From positions 193,782,692 through 193,846,691 of the forward strand of contig OY992540.1 in the NCBI GenBank assembly GCA_963921195.1: a DNA stretch of 64,000 bases. Direction: 5' to 3'. The DNA comes from Pegoplata infirma. Its lineage: Eukaryota > Arthropoda > Insecta > Diptera > Anthomyiidae. The notes beneath the pieces were generated by a model. It made no database searches. It was not told the origin of the DNA and saw nothing but the letters and a program-made list of their open reading frames with translations. How positions within the stretch are numbered: the stretch's first letter is position 1; every line of letters begins with the position of its first letter. Positions 29,763 to 40,782 of this stretch are shown piece after piece. A program made the translations under genes and the position numbers.

Positions 29763-30940
29763 AGCTAGGTTGTAAGGGGCTGCTAAAGTTTTACGTCAGC
29801 ACACGTAGTCTCTGAGGTCCATTGTAATGGCACAGGACAGTAATAGGTTTCCCTACTGGTCCCTGAGCTTCTTATAAAACTCCTAATATACTGAATGTTG
29901 ACATCTGACAAATCAGAAAGATCGTGCAGCTCCCTAGATCCCAGTGAAGCAAAATGGCAGGTGAAGTGTTCGATAGTTTTCAAGTCCTCTTCATCCATAC
30001 AACTCTGGCAAAAGTCATTTGACGGCACATTTTGCCGCTCTGCGTGCTTCTCTATAAGACTGTGTCCGGTAGTTATGCGGTAATCATGCTGTCTCACTCG
30101 TTAATCCATTTGCCCATCTCTGATTAGTCTCCGTAGCGAAACAAAGCCGTAGATTTTGCTTGCAAGTTTCCAAAGGCTTACCAACACATTCCAATTCTGT
30201 TGGAACATGTAAGGTAGTTCCCAGTCTTGCAAGCTCATCGGCTTTGATATTCCCTAGAATGTCTCTGTGCCCTGGGACTCCTAGGAGTCGTACACCCAAA
30301 AAAAAACGTGGGTATTCAATACTAAAAATTTAACTAAATTTTAGTCCAAAAGGACCTAGTGCAGAAATTGGTAACCAATACTAAAACTAATATTATTCAA
30401 CTAATATTACTTATTCAAATCCAGTAAAAATTACTCATTTTAGTACTTTGAAGATACTAAAATTAGTAACTAATTAGTAGATTTTTGTACAACATCACTT
30501 ACTAAACCTTTTACTGTAGAATTATTTTGAGTGTATATCAAACTGCTTGGCCATTTCATTTAGAGGCGTGCGGCAGTTAAGGGCAGATCTTGTTTTCAGA
30601 AACATGGACTCCAGAAACTTGTTCACTGCTTAACTGTCCGAATATATGCTGACTGCGGTTGTAGACAAGACATTTCAACTCAACCAGTCAGCCACTTCCT
30701 TAATTGCCAGCATCTCTGCATGGTAAACACTGCAACGACCTGGCAATCTTCGAGCCAGGCTCAATCCAAGCTCTTCCGAATCGACTCCAAGGCCCAATTG
30801 CTCGTGCAGACTCGATCCATCTCTTTAAAAATTTATGGTTGCTCCACAACCCAGAATGCCCCTCATCCAAGACTCCCTGAATGGTATCATAGTGGATAAG
30901 TGGTGCTCAAAAAGGCTCATAGATCCCGTTATATAAAAAT
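29763..30940 (-). pseudogene. LINE RNase H copy (tandem unit 3 plus upstream part), split by a MITE
   Basis: The minus strand from about 30930 reads GATINF...DGSSLHEQLGLGV, then CSVYHAEMLAIKEVADWL, SIYSDS and MAKQFDI, is interrupted by the MITE 30291-30535, and resumes as VPGHRDILGNIKADELARL and the C-terminal block CQSCMDEEDLKTIEHF. It therefore has all RNase H blocks but also stops and frameshifts. It sits upstream of two extra tandem copies of its own 3' third. Confidence 0.8.
30291..30535 (+). mobile_element. TACACCC/GAGTGTA MITE, copy 2, inserted in the LINE
   Basis: Near-identical to 25990-26222. The flanks 'gagtcg-TA' and 'TA-tatcaaactg' rejoin to 'gtcgtatatcaaactg'. The uninterrupted paralogue at about 31983-31998 reads 'gtcctatatcaaactg'. 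This empty-site comparison directly supports a TA target duplication. Confidence 0.9.
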
Positions 30941-31500
30941 CCACAAAATCAGATTGTTAAAAAAAGTCTCTTCTTATTTTGAAAACTGTTATGATCAGCA
31001 AATTTTCCATTTTCCATTTTCCAAATCTTCCACTTAGTATATATTTTGACAAGAGACAAAATAAATGTCCTTAACTCCTTGGGGAAACAAGTGCAAGAGC
31101 ATCATGCCAACATACAAAAATCCAATATAGCCAGCACACTTTTCTAACGTCAAAAAGTCAGTAGAAAATGTGAGAATATTTTATGTTTTTGGTAAAACAA
31201 ATCAAGTACATACGCTTCGGCACATTTCCATGGAAATCTCCAGAGAATATTATGAATGTATGTAAAACCTGGAAACATAAAATAACCCTTGCTGTGTTTG
31301 ATGGTCGTTGTTGTGTGTTGGTTTGTTTGCAACAAATTATACAGATTCACACGCGCCTTAGTGGTTTTGTTTTCCTGATTGTAGCAAGAATATGAGAATG
31401 AATGGGTTTTCGGAGATGGTAGAGTATTTGGTACTTAGTACAAAAAAAAAAGTACCAAAGTATGTACAATTATAACTTTTCTGCTAATTTTGAAATCTAT
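30941..31500. other. Intergenic DNA, no gene seen
   Basis: Two open frames on opposite strands (31150-31395) overlap and show no family motif. Confidence 0.5.
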
Positions 31501-31504
31501 TTTA

Positions 31505-32175
31505 AGTAGGTTTCAAACCCAGCACACATAGACTTTCTTGACCGTTGTGATACCACGGGACCGTCTGAAAAATTGTTCGATAGTTTCCAACTTCTCCTAA
31601 TCCATGCAACTCCGGTAAAAGTAATTTGAAGGCTCATTTAACCGCTCTGCGTGCTTTCCTTAAAGATAGTGGCCGGTAATTACAACAACCACCGTCAAAA
31701 TCTCTTCTCGTGAATGTGATATCAGCTCATTTGTGCGCTTCTGATTAAGAGAAGGAAAAAATCTGGCGTGTAGTCTCACACGTCCATCCATGTGTTCATC
31801 TCTGATTAGTCTGCGTCGCGCAACAAAACCTTAGATTTAGCTTTGAAGATTTTTAACCACATTCCAATTCCGTTGGACCACATTCCAATTCCGTTGGAAC
31901 CTGCAAGTTAGTTATATGTCTTGCAAGCTCATCAGTTTTGCAATTCCCTGGAATGCCTCTGAGCCCTGGGACCCATATGTGTCCTATATCAAACTGCTTG
32001 GCCATCTCTTTTAAAGACGTGGGGCAGTTAGGGGCAGATCTTGTTTTCAGAAACATAGACTTCATGAACTTGCCCGCGGCTTGACTGTCAGAATAGACGT
32101 TGACTGTGGATGTAGACAAGACATTTGAACTCAACCAGTCAGCCACTTCCCTTATTGCCAGTACATCTGCCCATC
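31505..32175 (-). pseudogene. LINE RNase H copy, degenerate
   Basis: Reading down from 32170: AIREVADWLSSNVLSTSTVN, VYSDSQAAGKF, MAKQFDIGHIWVPGLRGIPG, NCKTDELARH, then decayed C-terminal sequence to about 31510. An 18-bp coding stretch ('acattccaattccgttgg') is duplicated in tandem near 31858-31895. Several frameshifts. Confidence 0.75.
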
Positions 32176-32870
32176 TGAGAAGCCGATTTTAGTGCTGTCC
32201 TGTTTTTCAATGATATCTTCTTCCCCAGTATCGAAAAAAATTTTTTGGGGGAAAGACCTTATTAAAACAAAATGGATGATTCAACGGTTAAAGCGACTGA
32301 CTGTAAGAACAATGCTTTACCCTTGACTTATTCTAAAGTCGTCAGCACAATGGGCTCATTCGCTATAAGTTGTCAAAGTATATCCAAAAAGGCAATTTTT
32401 CGAATATCAAATATCTCTAAAACTACATGTAATGGAAAAGTTTGGAGACCGGATTTATGACCAGAAGAATAATTGTAATCATGTGTTTTAGGTGCCGTTT
32501 CATTCGCATCTAGTTTACTTTTTTATATGATAAGTAGCGGAAAAATCGTTTTTGGGGAATAATACATCATTGAAAAAGAATTGGTGCCCTAAGGGTTAAA
32601 ACAAATAACCAAATGAGTTCAGTATACGTAATAGCAATGTTTAAGCTTTACCCTTGACTTATTTTTAAGTCGCTATCACATCGGGTTTATCCGCTATGAG
32701 TTGGCAAAAATGCTCAAAACGGCGATATTTCAGAACTTTGACATCAATTTTTTTCAAAAACCTGATGTGATGGAAAAGTTTTTAGACCAGATTTGTGATC
32801 ACTTAAAAAATAGCAATTAACTGTGTGCGGTCGCGTTCCAGTTGTTTTTTAAAATGTTCAGTAGTATTAC
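32176..32870 (+). repeat. Two-unit imperfect tandem repeat, about 340 bp apart
   Basis: The block 'gctttacccttgacttatt' recurs at about 32314 and 32645, followed in each by 'aagtcg', 'cacaatgggctcattcgc' or its variant, and 'gatggaaaagttt'-like ends. Unit length is about 330 bp. Non-coding in both frames that I checked; the 62-codon frame at 32272-32460 is not supported. Confidence 0.5.
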
Positions 32871-32879
32871 CGAGTCCGG

Positions 32880-33140
32880 GACCACATTATAAAAAGGCCC
32901 TCTATATCAAGAAAGGCCACCATAGTTTACTCCTTTACCAAAAGCGATCCCTCGATGGTACCAATGAGCTCATGAAGAGCTGTTTTCGTTGATCTATCCT
33001 TGCAGTATGAATGTTGCCTAGTGAAAATCAACCTCGGGTCAATCACTATACGCAAATATGAGTATATCATTCGTTACATTGTTTTTAACAAAAAAGAAGA
33101 CAGACTTATCGGTCTGAAATCCTTCAGAACTCTCAATCCT
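32880..33140 (-). pseudogene. LINE reverse transcriptase fragment, degenerate
   Basis: DNA closely resembles 420-650 of this window (for example 'catcaagaaaggccaccata' against 'tatcaagaaaggccaccata'), part of the RT palm region of the same LINE family. Stops in all frames. Confidence 0.7.
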
Positions 33141-34857
33141 TCAGGTATCCTAGGATGCAAGGAGTGGAGGATATAACGCGAATGGATCTTAGAATATTGA
33201 AAAAATTCGCAATGACTTTAAACGTGTTTAGCTTAAACCAACAGGACTATGCGCAGTATCAATCGGACTTATCATCTCAAATGTACAAAACATGAAAAGT
33301 TCCAATTTTCGTATCGAAAATGTATATTTCTTTTTTCAAAATCGTAATCCATTGACCATCTCTCTTATGGCTTGTTGCTTTACATACCATAGATTAATAT
33401 CAAATTCTCAAATAGTACAAAAATCTAATCACCCTGAAAAATGCTCATTACAACCTGCTGATAGTATGAAGCTTCTGTTAAGGACACGCGTGTCTACCAA
33501 AACAAAAAAAAACTTTTCCTTTCTTTTTTTTTTATTTGGCATTTTGCACTTGTCAAACTGTTACTCTAACTGCAAGTGTTATTGTTGGAAACATTTATTA
33601 TTTATTAGCAGCCCTTAAATGAAGTACAACAGAAATTTCAAAAAAATAAAGGACGATTCCAATACCACCCTTCTTTGTGTCTATCTCTTTATTTATTTCA
33701 TGTAGTTGATGTGTACTTAGCACTTCAATGATAACAAACAAACTATACAACACGCATTAATTTGCTTATGGCACCCAAAATTTGAGATATGTTAACAAGA
33801 CCAAAAACCAGCTTATATTTATTATTTACTGTGTGGTAGAGTGGGTTGAAAAATTGAAATCACTCAAATTGTACTGCAATTCAAGTTATTTAATTTTGCA
33901 CAACTTTCAACCGTGTGTAACGCATTCAAATTTGGTCTAAGACATTCGAGCGATTTTCATCTGTCTGTGGAAATCACGATTCAGTCCAAACCAAAAGAGC
34001 TACGCCCCTGAAGTTTGAAACACTTTTGTTTTATTGTCATTTGCTGGTTAAGTTTGTAAATGGGCAAAATTGGTCTGGGGGAAAAAGTTCTCCTCAAAGA
34101 TCTAAAACGAACTCTGAAAAAATCAATTTTCTTACAGATTTTTTGTACTTTTTGTTAAACCATATGAGACATTCGTACGCCAAAAAAAAATTCATAATTC
34201 TAAATTTATACTAAGGGAATTAGGAAATGACATATTTTTCGTTCCGCCCCTTTTGTAGGCGTGGATATAAAAATGATATAAATGCTGCATAAGAATAAAG
34301 TTGTAGTAATTTGGCAAGACAATTATAATAAATGAATTTGTAAATATTTAGCTTTAAGGAGAAGTGATTATCAATCTCACCCCCCCCCCCCCGCCGCCCT
34401 CAAACGTAATTGTGATTTTTTTTTTAATTTTGGAGTTTATGGAGTTTATCACTTTCACTCCTTCCTTCATTTCTGATTTATTGACTTCGCAACTTTTCCA
34501 ATTTTGCATCAATTTCATTTTTCACCCCCACTCTACTAAAAACAATGCTCAATGTAAATTTATTAGATTTTGGTTAATGTTAATATTTACAAATGTAATT
34601 TGTTGTTTTTAACAATGAAATCTTGAAAATTGTAGAAACTCTAACAGAAAAGGGTGTCTTGTTGTTCTTATTACAAGTTGTTTCCATTTATCATTAATTT
34701 GGTTAAATAGTTTTTAATAGAAATTAATGAATATGGGAAACAATTATTGAAAGAATAATTGTTTAAAAAATTAAAGCATATTTTTAGGATTCATTTTAAC
34801 ACTAGACATACCAACAATTAAATGCTTTAAAAACGTTCTACTAATCATCAATCAGTA
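33141..34857. other. Intergenic DNA, no gene seen
   Basis: Contains a C/G tract (34379-34396) and several short open frames without motifs (33292-33618, 34026-34214, 34364-34612). I see no evidence for a real gene. Confidence 0.5.
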
Positions 34858-35349
34858 ACGAATTTTTAGCAAAAAGGAAATAATTTAAAAGGAAGATGTC
34901 GCAGTGGGGATCCTCCTATTGAAAGGTTCAGGAGGTAAATAAGCAATTCACGACACAAGTGGCACACCGTGTCCCAGCAATTAAATACAGTGACAATATG
35001 CAATTGAACAGTTCATACTCATAAGAACGAATAGACCACTTTTTTGAAAACATGTTTTTTGCATAAACGCGTTTTTTTAGCAGAGCTCTACAATCCCCTG
35101 CAAACGAATTTTTAGCAAAAAGGAAATAATTTAAAAGGAAGATGTCGCAGTGGGGATCCTCCTATTGAAAGGTTCAGGAGGTAAATAAGCAATTCACGAC
35201 ACAAGTGGCACACCGTGTCCCAGCAATTAAATACAGTGACAATATGCAATTGAACAGTTCATACTCATAAGAACGAATAGACCACTTTTTTGAAAACATG
35301 TTTTTTGCATAAACGCGTTTTTTTAGCAGAGCTCTACAATCCCCTGCAA
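34858..35349 (+). repeat. Perfect 246-bp tandem duplication
   Basis: Units 34858-35103 and 35104-35349 are identical by eye, from 'acgaatttttagc' to 'cccctgcaa'. Unit content is non-coding and of unknown origin. Either a very recent duplication or an assembly duplication. Confidence 0.9.
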
Positions 35350-35377
35350 AAATTTTAGTTAAATTTCGACTTTTAGG

Positions 35378-36151
35378 TACACTAAAAAAAACATGGTAAA
35401 ATGCCTTGTAATCCCGTTCTACCAATATTTAACAATTTTCCTTGTTTTTAACCAAAAAATCTTGTACTTTGCTCAAACGAGAACTACAGTTTTATTGGAA
35501 ATTTACAAATTTATTTTCGTAATTGTATTTTACCATTTTGAAAAGTAATTTTACAAAACAAAACTGTAATTTTACAACAAAGTTTTTATTACCAGAATTC
35601 TAGTTGATTTACAAAAAAGCTGTTATTTTACAAAAATTATGTTAAACGAGGATTTATGTTGTTAAAAAAAAAAAAAAATTTTTTTTTTTTGTAAATTTTC
35701 TTTTTTTTTTAAAAACTTTCCAAGTCCCGGACAAATTTTTTTTATTGAAAAATATTAAAAAAAAGTGGACAAAATTTTGAAAAATTAATTATGAGGATTC
35801 TAGTTAATTTACAAAAAAAAAAACAGTTATTTTACAAAAAATATTTTATTACGAGGATTTATGTTGTTAAACAAAATTTTTTTTTTTGTAAATTTACGAC
35901 TTTGGCTTGTAAATTTACCATTTTATTAAACATATTTACCATTTTCTCTTGTAAGTTTACCATTTTTTTTTTTATTTTTCCGGTTTTAAAACAATATTTT
36001 AACCAATAAAATGGTTATTTTACCAATTTTGGGCGCATTACGAGGAAATCCCCGTAATTTTACGAGAATTTTACCTACCTCCTATCTTAAGAGAATAGCC
36101 TCGTAAAATCACGAGATTTTTTGGTAACTTTAAAAGTTTTTTTTGAGTGTA
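35378..36151 (-). mobile_element. TACACTC-family MITE, copy C (inverted)
   Basis: TACACTAAAAAAAAC at 35378 and TTTTTTGAGTGTA at 36151 are inverted ends. Internal blocks ('ccttgtaatcccgttctacc', 'acgaggatttatgttg', 'cctcgtaaaatcacgag') are those of copy A read from the other strand. Confidence 0.75.
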
Positions 36152-36228
36152 TAAACAAATTACTTCAAAAGTGCAACATTTCGTATATTTTAAATGAAAA
36201 CCATATTTCACAAGGGAATTTCTAAAAA

Positions 36229-36470
36229 ACAAGTGAGAGTGTTAAATTCGGCTCTGCCGAATCTTTTATATCCTCCAAAATGTAAAAAAAAAAAATTTCA
36301 GGGGCGTTTGTTTTTGGGGGGGAGGGGGTGATGGGGGTCAGTGGGGGACGTTGAGAGCACCTTCCCATCCCGATAAATATAACAAATATTTCATTTATTT
36401 AACAAAAATACAAAAAAACATGTAAAACAAGTGAGAGTGTTAAATTCGGCTGTGCCGAATGTTTTTTTTT
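36229..36470 (+). mobile_element. DINE-like end, 198-bp tandem partial copies
   Basis: 'aagtgagagtgttaaattcgg' followed by a hairpin (TTCGGCtctGCCGAA) occurs at 36231 and again at 36429. Between them are a G-rich segment and 'gcaccttcccatcccgataa', which also occurs at about 43430 beside the DINE-like copies there. Non-coding. Confidence 0.55.
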
Positions 36471-36655
36471 TTTTTTTTTTAAAGAAGCAACACTCAGGCA
36501 ATGCTGCCTATCAATTACTAATGTAACCGTGATACTTCTTTCGGAAAGGGGATAGAAGAAAGGTGAACGATTTGAAAGATAGAAGAGCTTCAGTATGGCA
36601 ACACTGTAATTGCGCGTGTTGATAATTTTGAGTACAGTTGTTGCATCGCCATCTG

Positions 36656-37311
36656 CACAGAAAGAAATAAAAAAAAAATTTGAGTAAATTTTTAATACTA
36701 TTGAGTAAAAAATTACTCAATTTTCCACCAGTAAACGATTTAATAGTATTGAGTAAATTTTTAATAAAAATTTATTAAATGTTTGCCAAAAAAATTTGAG
36801 TAAATTTTTAATTGACACTATTAAGTGCAGGAACAGAACAAGAAGCACCACCTTTTAAAAACAGAACAAGTTTTATTTCACATCGGCGCCGGCCACCGGT
36901 TTAATCTGCCAAACCGTATGGAAAAAGTCGTGCCGGGCTTATTCTGTTTCTACTCTAAAAAAAACAAAGTTTAAAAAAATTTCATATTTTTTTACAAAGA
37001 AAAAAAACATGTTTTTTCAAACTTTACCAAATATATTTTTGTCTTAAAGACATAAAAAAATTTTATAAATATGATTACAAACTTTCATGTATATATACAA
37101 AAAACTATAAACTAAACGAGAATTAAAAAAACTAAGAAAATTCCAAAAAAATTAAAAAAGCTATTAAATTCTTATTAAATTATTTACTCAATTTGTTTTT
37201 AAATTTTTGAGTAAATTTTTAATTGCGTCAATTAAAAAATTACTCAAAACTTTTTTTAAATTTAAACAAGTGATTACTCAAATTGTTTTTCCCCATATTT
37301 TTTTCTGTGTG
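36656..37311. mobile_element. CACAGAAA-family AT-rich MITE
   Basis: Starts CACAGAAAGAAATAAAA and ends TTTTTTTCTGTGTG, with many 'gagtaaatttttaat' and 'attactcaa' blocks in both orientations. Includes a less AT-rich segment (36830-36960, 'ggcgccggccaccgg') that may be a small insertion. Related by its ends to 46176-47112. Confidence 0.6.
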
Positions 37312-37352
37312 TTATTGATCTGGCGAATTATTTTTGAAGCTGTGTTTATAGC

Positions 37353-37575
37353 AATGATGGGTACCAATACCTTTTCGATACCAATACCCGTTAATACCAA
37401 TTCAAATTGAAAACCAATACCAATTAAAAACCAATACCTTTATTTGTGCGATACCAATACCGATAAAAAACCAATACCTATTCCCCACTACCAATACCAA
37501 TTAAAAACCAATACTTTTATCCTTCAAAACCAATACCAATAAAAAACCAATACCAATTCATTTTTTACTACTTTC
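37353..37575 (+). repeat. CCAATACC subterminal repeats, left end
   Basis: About a dozen copies of 'accaatacc' or 'aaaaccaatacc' in one orientation next to the left hAT-type end. The same repeats occur in the same orientation inside the right end (42945-43170). Confidence 0.85.
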
Positions 37576-38884
37576 GTATCGGTTTTTTGTATTCTTATTT
37601 TCGTTTGTTTTAATGTGACGTCGAACATTTTCTTTCCATCACATTATTAGGTTTTACCTGACTAATGAATTGCAAAAGATGTTACATCGATCAGTAATCG
37701 TTTGCATGCAATGTCACATAACAAAAAGCAGTTAGCTACTTGAATTTTAAAAGCCATAAAAACATAAAAGAAATATTTTTTGTTTTTCACGGTTTTTATG
37801 ACCCCTAATAAAAGTAGATCTTAAAAAATTTAGACCTTTTCTGTGATGAAATGTTTTCTTTTGCAAACATTGTTAATATTTGATATATGTACATTGAATG
37901 TCACTGCACTCTTCTTTGCGTTGTAAAAAATATACTAATGTCCTTTTTTGGAAATTCCAAAATTTTAATCAAGCAGACGTTACAAAATTTTATGTCACAA
38001 CACCAGAATCCAGAAAAAAAATTTTATTGTTTTATTATAGGCACAGTCATATTATATAAGAATTTAGGAACGCATAATGTGCAGTTCACACTTGCTATTT
38101 TTGAGAGTTTAAGGGCTACGTGTTTTAAAAATTCTTTTTTCTGTATCCATTACGTTTCTATTCTGTTACTGGTGTTTTGTTAACAACTTTAAGGTCGTAA
38201 GTGTGAACCCCATATAAGAAAAAAATTGACCCGTGTAATCGCAATTGGCGAAAGATCTAAAATCGAAAAAGGGGCCCACTTCATGATAACCCATTTCGAT
38301 CACCTTTTTCAAAAAAATATTTATTTATGTATGAAAAGGATGAAGTAAAGGTATATTTTGTTACAAATGTTAAGTCTCATCTTTCTGCAATTAAAAAATA
38401 TCTCCCCTTGACCACCGGAATTTATATGTGCATTAAATGCAATGTGCATCAGCACAGAAATTGTTTCAAGCAAAAACGAAAAATTTGCATTTTTTTAGTT
38501 AGGCTTTTATTTATTTTATTAATTAATATTATTTTTTTTAGATTTAATTTATTATCAAATTCCACTTATTGAAACATTTTGAAACTATTTATTTTGTAAA
38601 TTAATAAAATAGCAAATAAATCCAAATATTAAAATTGCATAAAAAGATGGAATACAGGCTTTTCGGGAATAACGGAACATTACAATTTTTTTTACAAAAG
38701 TCTTGAGATCAGCCGGTGCTAATTTTACTAAATAGGTACATTTTTCCAAAAAAAAAATGAATCTTTGTCCAAAATGGCTTAAGCATGTACTATTTACTTA
38801 AAAGTTTGACTTAATTCTGAATGCAAATACTGCTAAAAATATTTTTTTTTAAAAGGGGTTTTTCAAAAAAAAAAACATCCCTCA
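37576..38884. other. hAT-type interior with weak coding-like remnant
   Basis: No intact gene. The frame at 38327-38572 contains the Cys/His block MCIKCNVHQHRNCFKQ, which recalls the C-terminal Cys-rich domain of piggyBac transposases (pattern C-x2-C-x3-H-x3-C), preceded by stops. The rest is AT-rich. I would treat it as a possible transposase relic at low confidence. Confidence 0.3.
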
Positions 38885-39074
38885 CGCAAAAATGGGAGGG
38901 GGGGGGTGAAATAAAGCCATAGACAATAAGGCCATATGGCCTTATTTCCCAAAGAGTTGAGAAATAAGGCCATATGGCGTTATTACCAACCACTGTTGGA
39001 AATAAAGCCATATATGGCTTTGTTACGCATTTGAATATTTTTTAAAAATGTTCATCATTATTTTGCGGAGAGTG

Positions 39075-39244
39075 CACACAAAAATTTTTTTTTTCCATGA
39101 ACGATTTTCATAGTATTTATGAACAAATTCATACAATTTATTAACTTTTTCATAATATATATAATGAAAAAGTTAATAAATTGTATGAATTTGTTCATAA
39201 ATACTATGAAAATCGTTCATGGAAAAAAAAATTTTTGTGTGTGT
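39075..39244. mobile_element. Near-perfect 170-bp hairpin MITE
   Basis: Arms of about 80 bp ('cacacaaaaattttt' ... 'ttaactttttcat' and the reverse complement) surround a spacer of about 9 bp ('aatatatat'). I see only a one-base difference in a homopolymer. Degenerate relatives lie at 7513-7800 and 57810-58000. Confidence 0.85.
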
Positions 39245-39535
39245 GGAAATATATTTCCACGTAAATCCTGCTACCAAAAAAAAAAAAAATATTTAGCGAA
39301 GCCGCTAAATTAATTTATGGACTTTGAAATGGCGTACGGACATAGCGCCCAAGGTCTTATCGCCCAAAACCGTAAATGTCATATCGCCCAATCTGCGACA
39401 TATAACCTTATGACAGGTCTAAAAATGTTATTTCTCCCAAAACCAAATTGTCAAAAAATCCAAAATATATTTTTTTGAACGAAATGTCGAAATTACGACT
39501 TCTATGATTTGTTTTTTTTTTTTTTTTTAATAAAG

Positions 39536-39757
39536 GTTTTCTGCGTAGGCCGGGCTAAGGGATTACATACTCCATGCATTAAACCCACCCTCTCTGCAAA
39601 CCAAAGCTATTTTGGTTATCAGGCCTTTTTGAGGCATAACAAATTTGATAGCGCAAAGGCCTGCTACCCTAGAAAACTTTACTTTGCGGAGAGGGTGGGT
39701 TTAATGCATGGATTTTGTAATCCCTAAGCCCGGCCGAAGGCCGGCTACACAGAAAAA
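39536..39757. repeat. Inverted repeat with GGCCGGGCTAAGGGATTAC arms
   Basis: The left arm 39545-39601 ('ggccgggctaagggatta' ... 'accctctctgcaaa') pairs with the right arm 39675-39735. 'gccgaaggccggctacacag' follows the right arm. It reads like a small TIR element nested within the foldback. The 72-codon frame at 39509-39727 is palindrome, not a gene. Confidence 0.75.
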
Positions 39758-40145
39758 CTTTTTTTGTTAAACAATCTTTAAATTAAAAACCCTGCCAATA
39801 AAAAAAATGGTGCCTCTAGACCCCTCTAAGTTCCGAGGTTCCTGGTTCCTGGTTTTAAAGATAGTCAAAAAAAAATATTTTTTCTGCGTAGACGGCCTTC
39901 GGCCGGGCTTAGGGATAACAAACTCCATAAATTAATTTAGCGGCTTCGCTATATACATTTTTTCTGGGTAGCAGGATTTAGGGGGAAATATATTTCCACA
40001 TTTTCAACTGATATGGCTTTATTTCCACTTTGGTTGCAAAATCAATATGACTTTATTGCTCAATCGTGTTGGTAATAAAGCCATATGGCCTTATTTCCTA
40101 TGGCTTTATTTCCCAAGCCCCCCCCCCCCCCCCCCACAAAAATTC

Positions 40146-40751
40146 GACTCACTCTCTAGACACTTACTCAGAATTTTTCAACTCACAATCACGTGATTTA
40201 AATGAAAATCACTTTTTTGAGTCACGCAAATCACGGGACCAGCGACCATCTCCAATTAAAATACATAAACAAGAGACAAGTGTCTTCTTATTTGTTTAAT
40301 CTATAACATCTGTAAATTTTATTTAAAATGAAGTGTCCACCCTTTAAAAAGTTTTCTTGTAGGTCTGAATCCAAAAAGTTTCAAGGCACTTATTTGTTAC
40401 CATAATATAGTCACTTGACTTAAATGAAAATCACTCTATAACCAAATGATTTAAATGAAAATCACTCACGCTAACGCGTGAATCACGGGACCAGAGACCA
40501 TCTCCAATTCAAATACTTAAAAAAAAGGCAAGTGTCTCTTCATTTGATTCATCTAAAACATCTGTAAATTTTGTTAAAAATTAAGTGTACACTAGGGTGG
40601 CTCGTTTTTGGGCTTTTCTCTCTGATCAAATTCTAATACCCGCCAAAAGTGTCGGTCCCCTAAGGGTAACTCACATGCAAAATATCACCCCGATCGGAGT
40701 TTATCTTCTGTCTCCACTTTGAGCATCAAAATTGGGGTTTTCGCAAAAAAG

Positions 40752-40782
<31 letters not shown>

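Larger units (their letters stand above)
38885..40137. mobile_element. Foldback element with GCCATATGGC repeats
   Basis: The left end (G-run, then 'tgaaataaagccatag', 'ataaggccatatggcctta') and the right end ('ggccatatggccttatttcc' complement, 'ctatggctttatttccc', C-run) are inverted. The motif 'aataaagccatat' and its complement recur at least six times. Further inverted repeats are nested inside: 39239-39320 with 39925-40005, and 39536-39757. A near-perfect hairpin MITE lies at 39075-39244. Confidence 0.65.

Noticed and set aside
39509..39727. 72-codon frame with apparent internal symmetry
   Set aside because: It is the translation of an inverted repeat (39536-39757).
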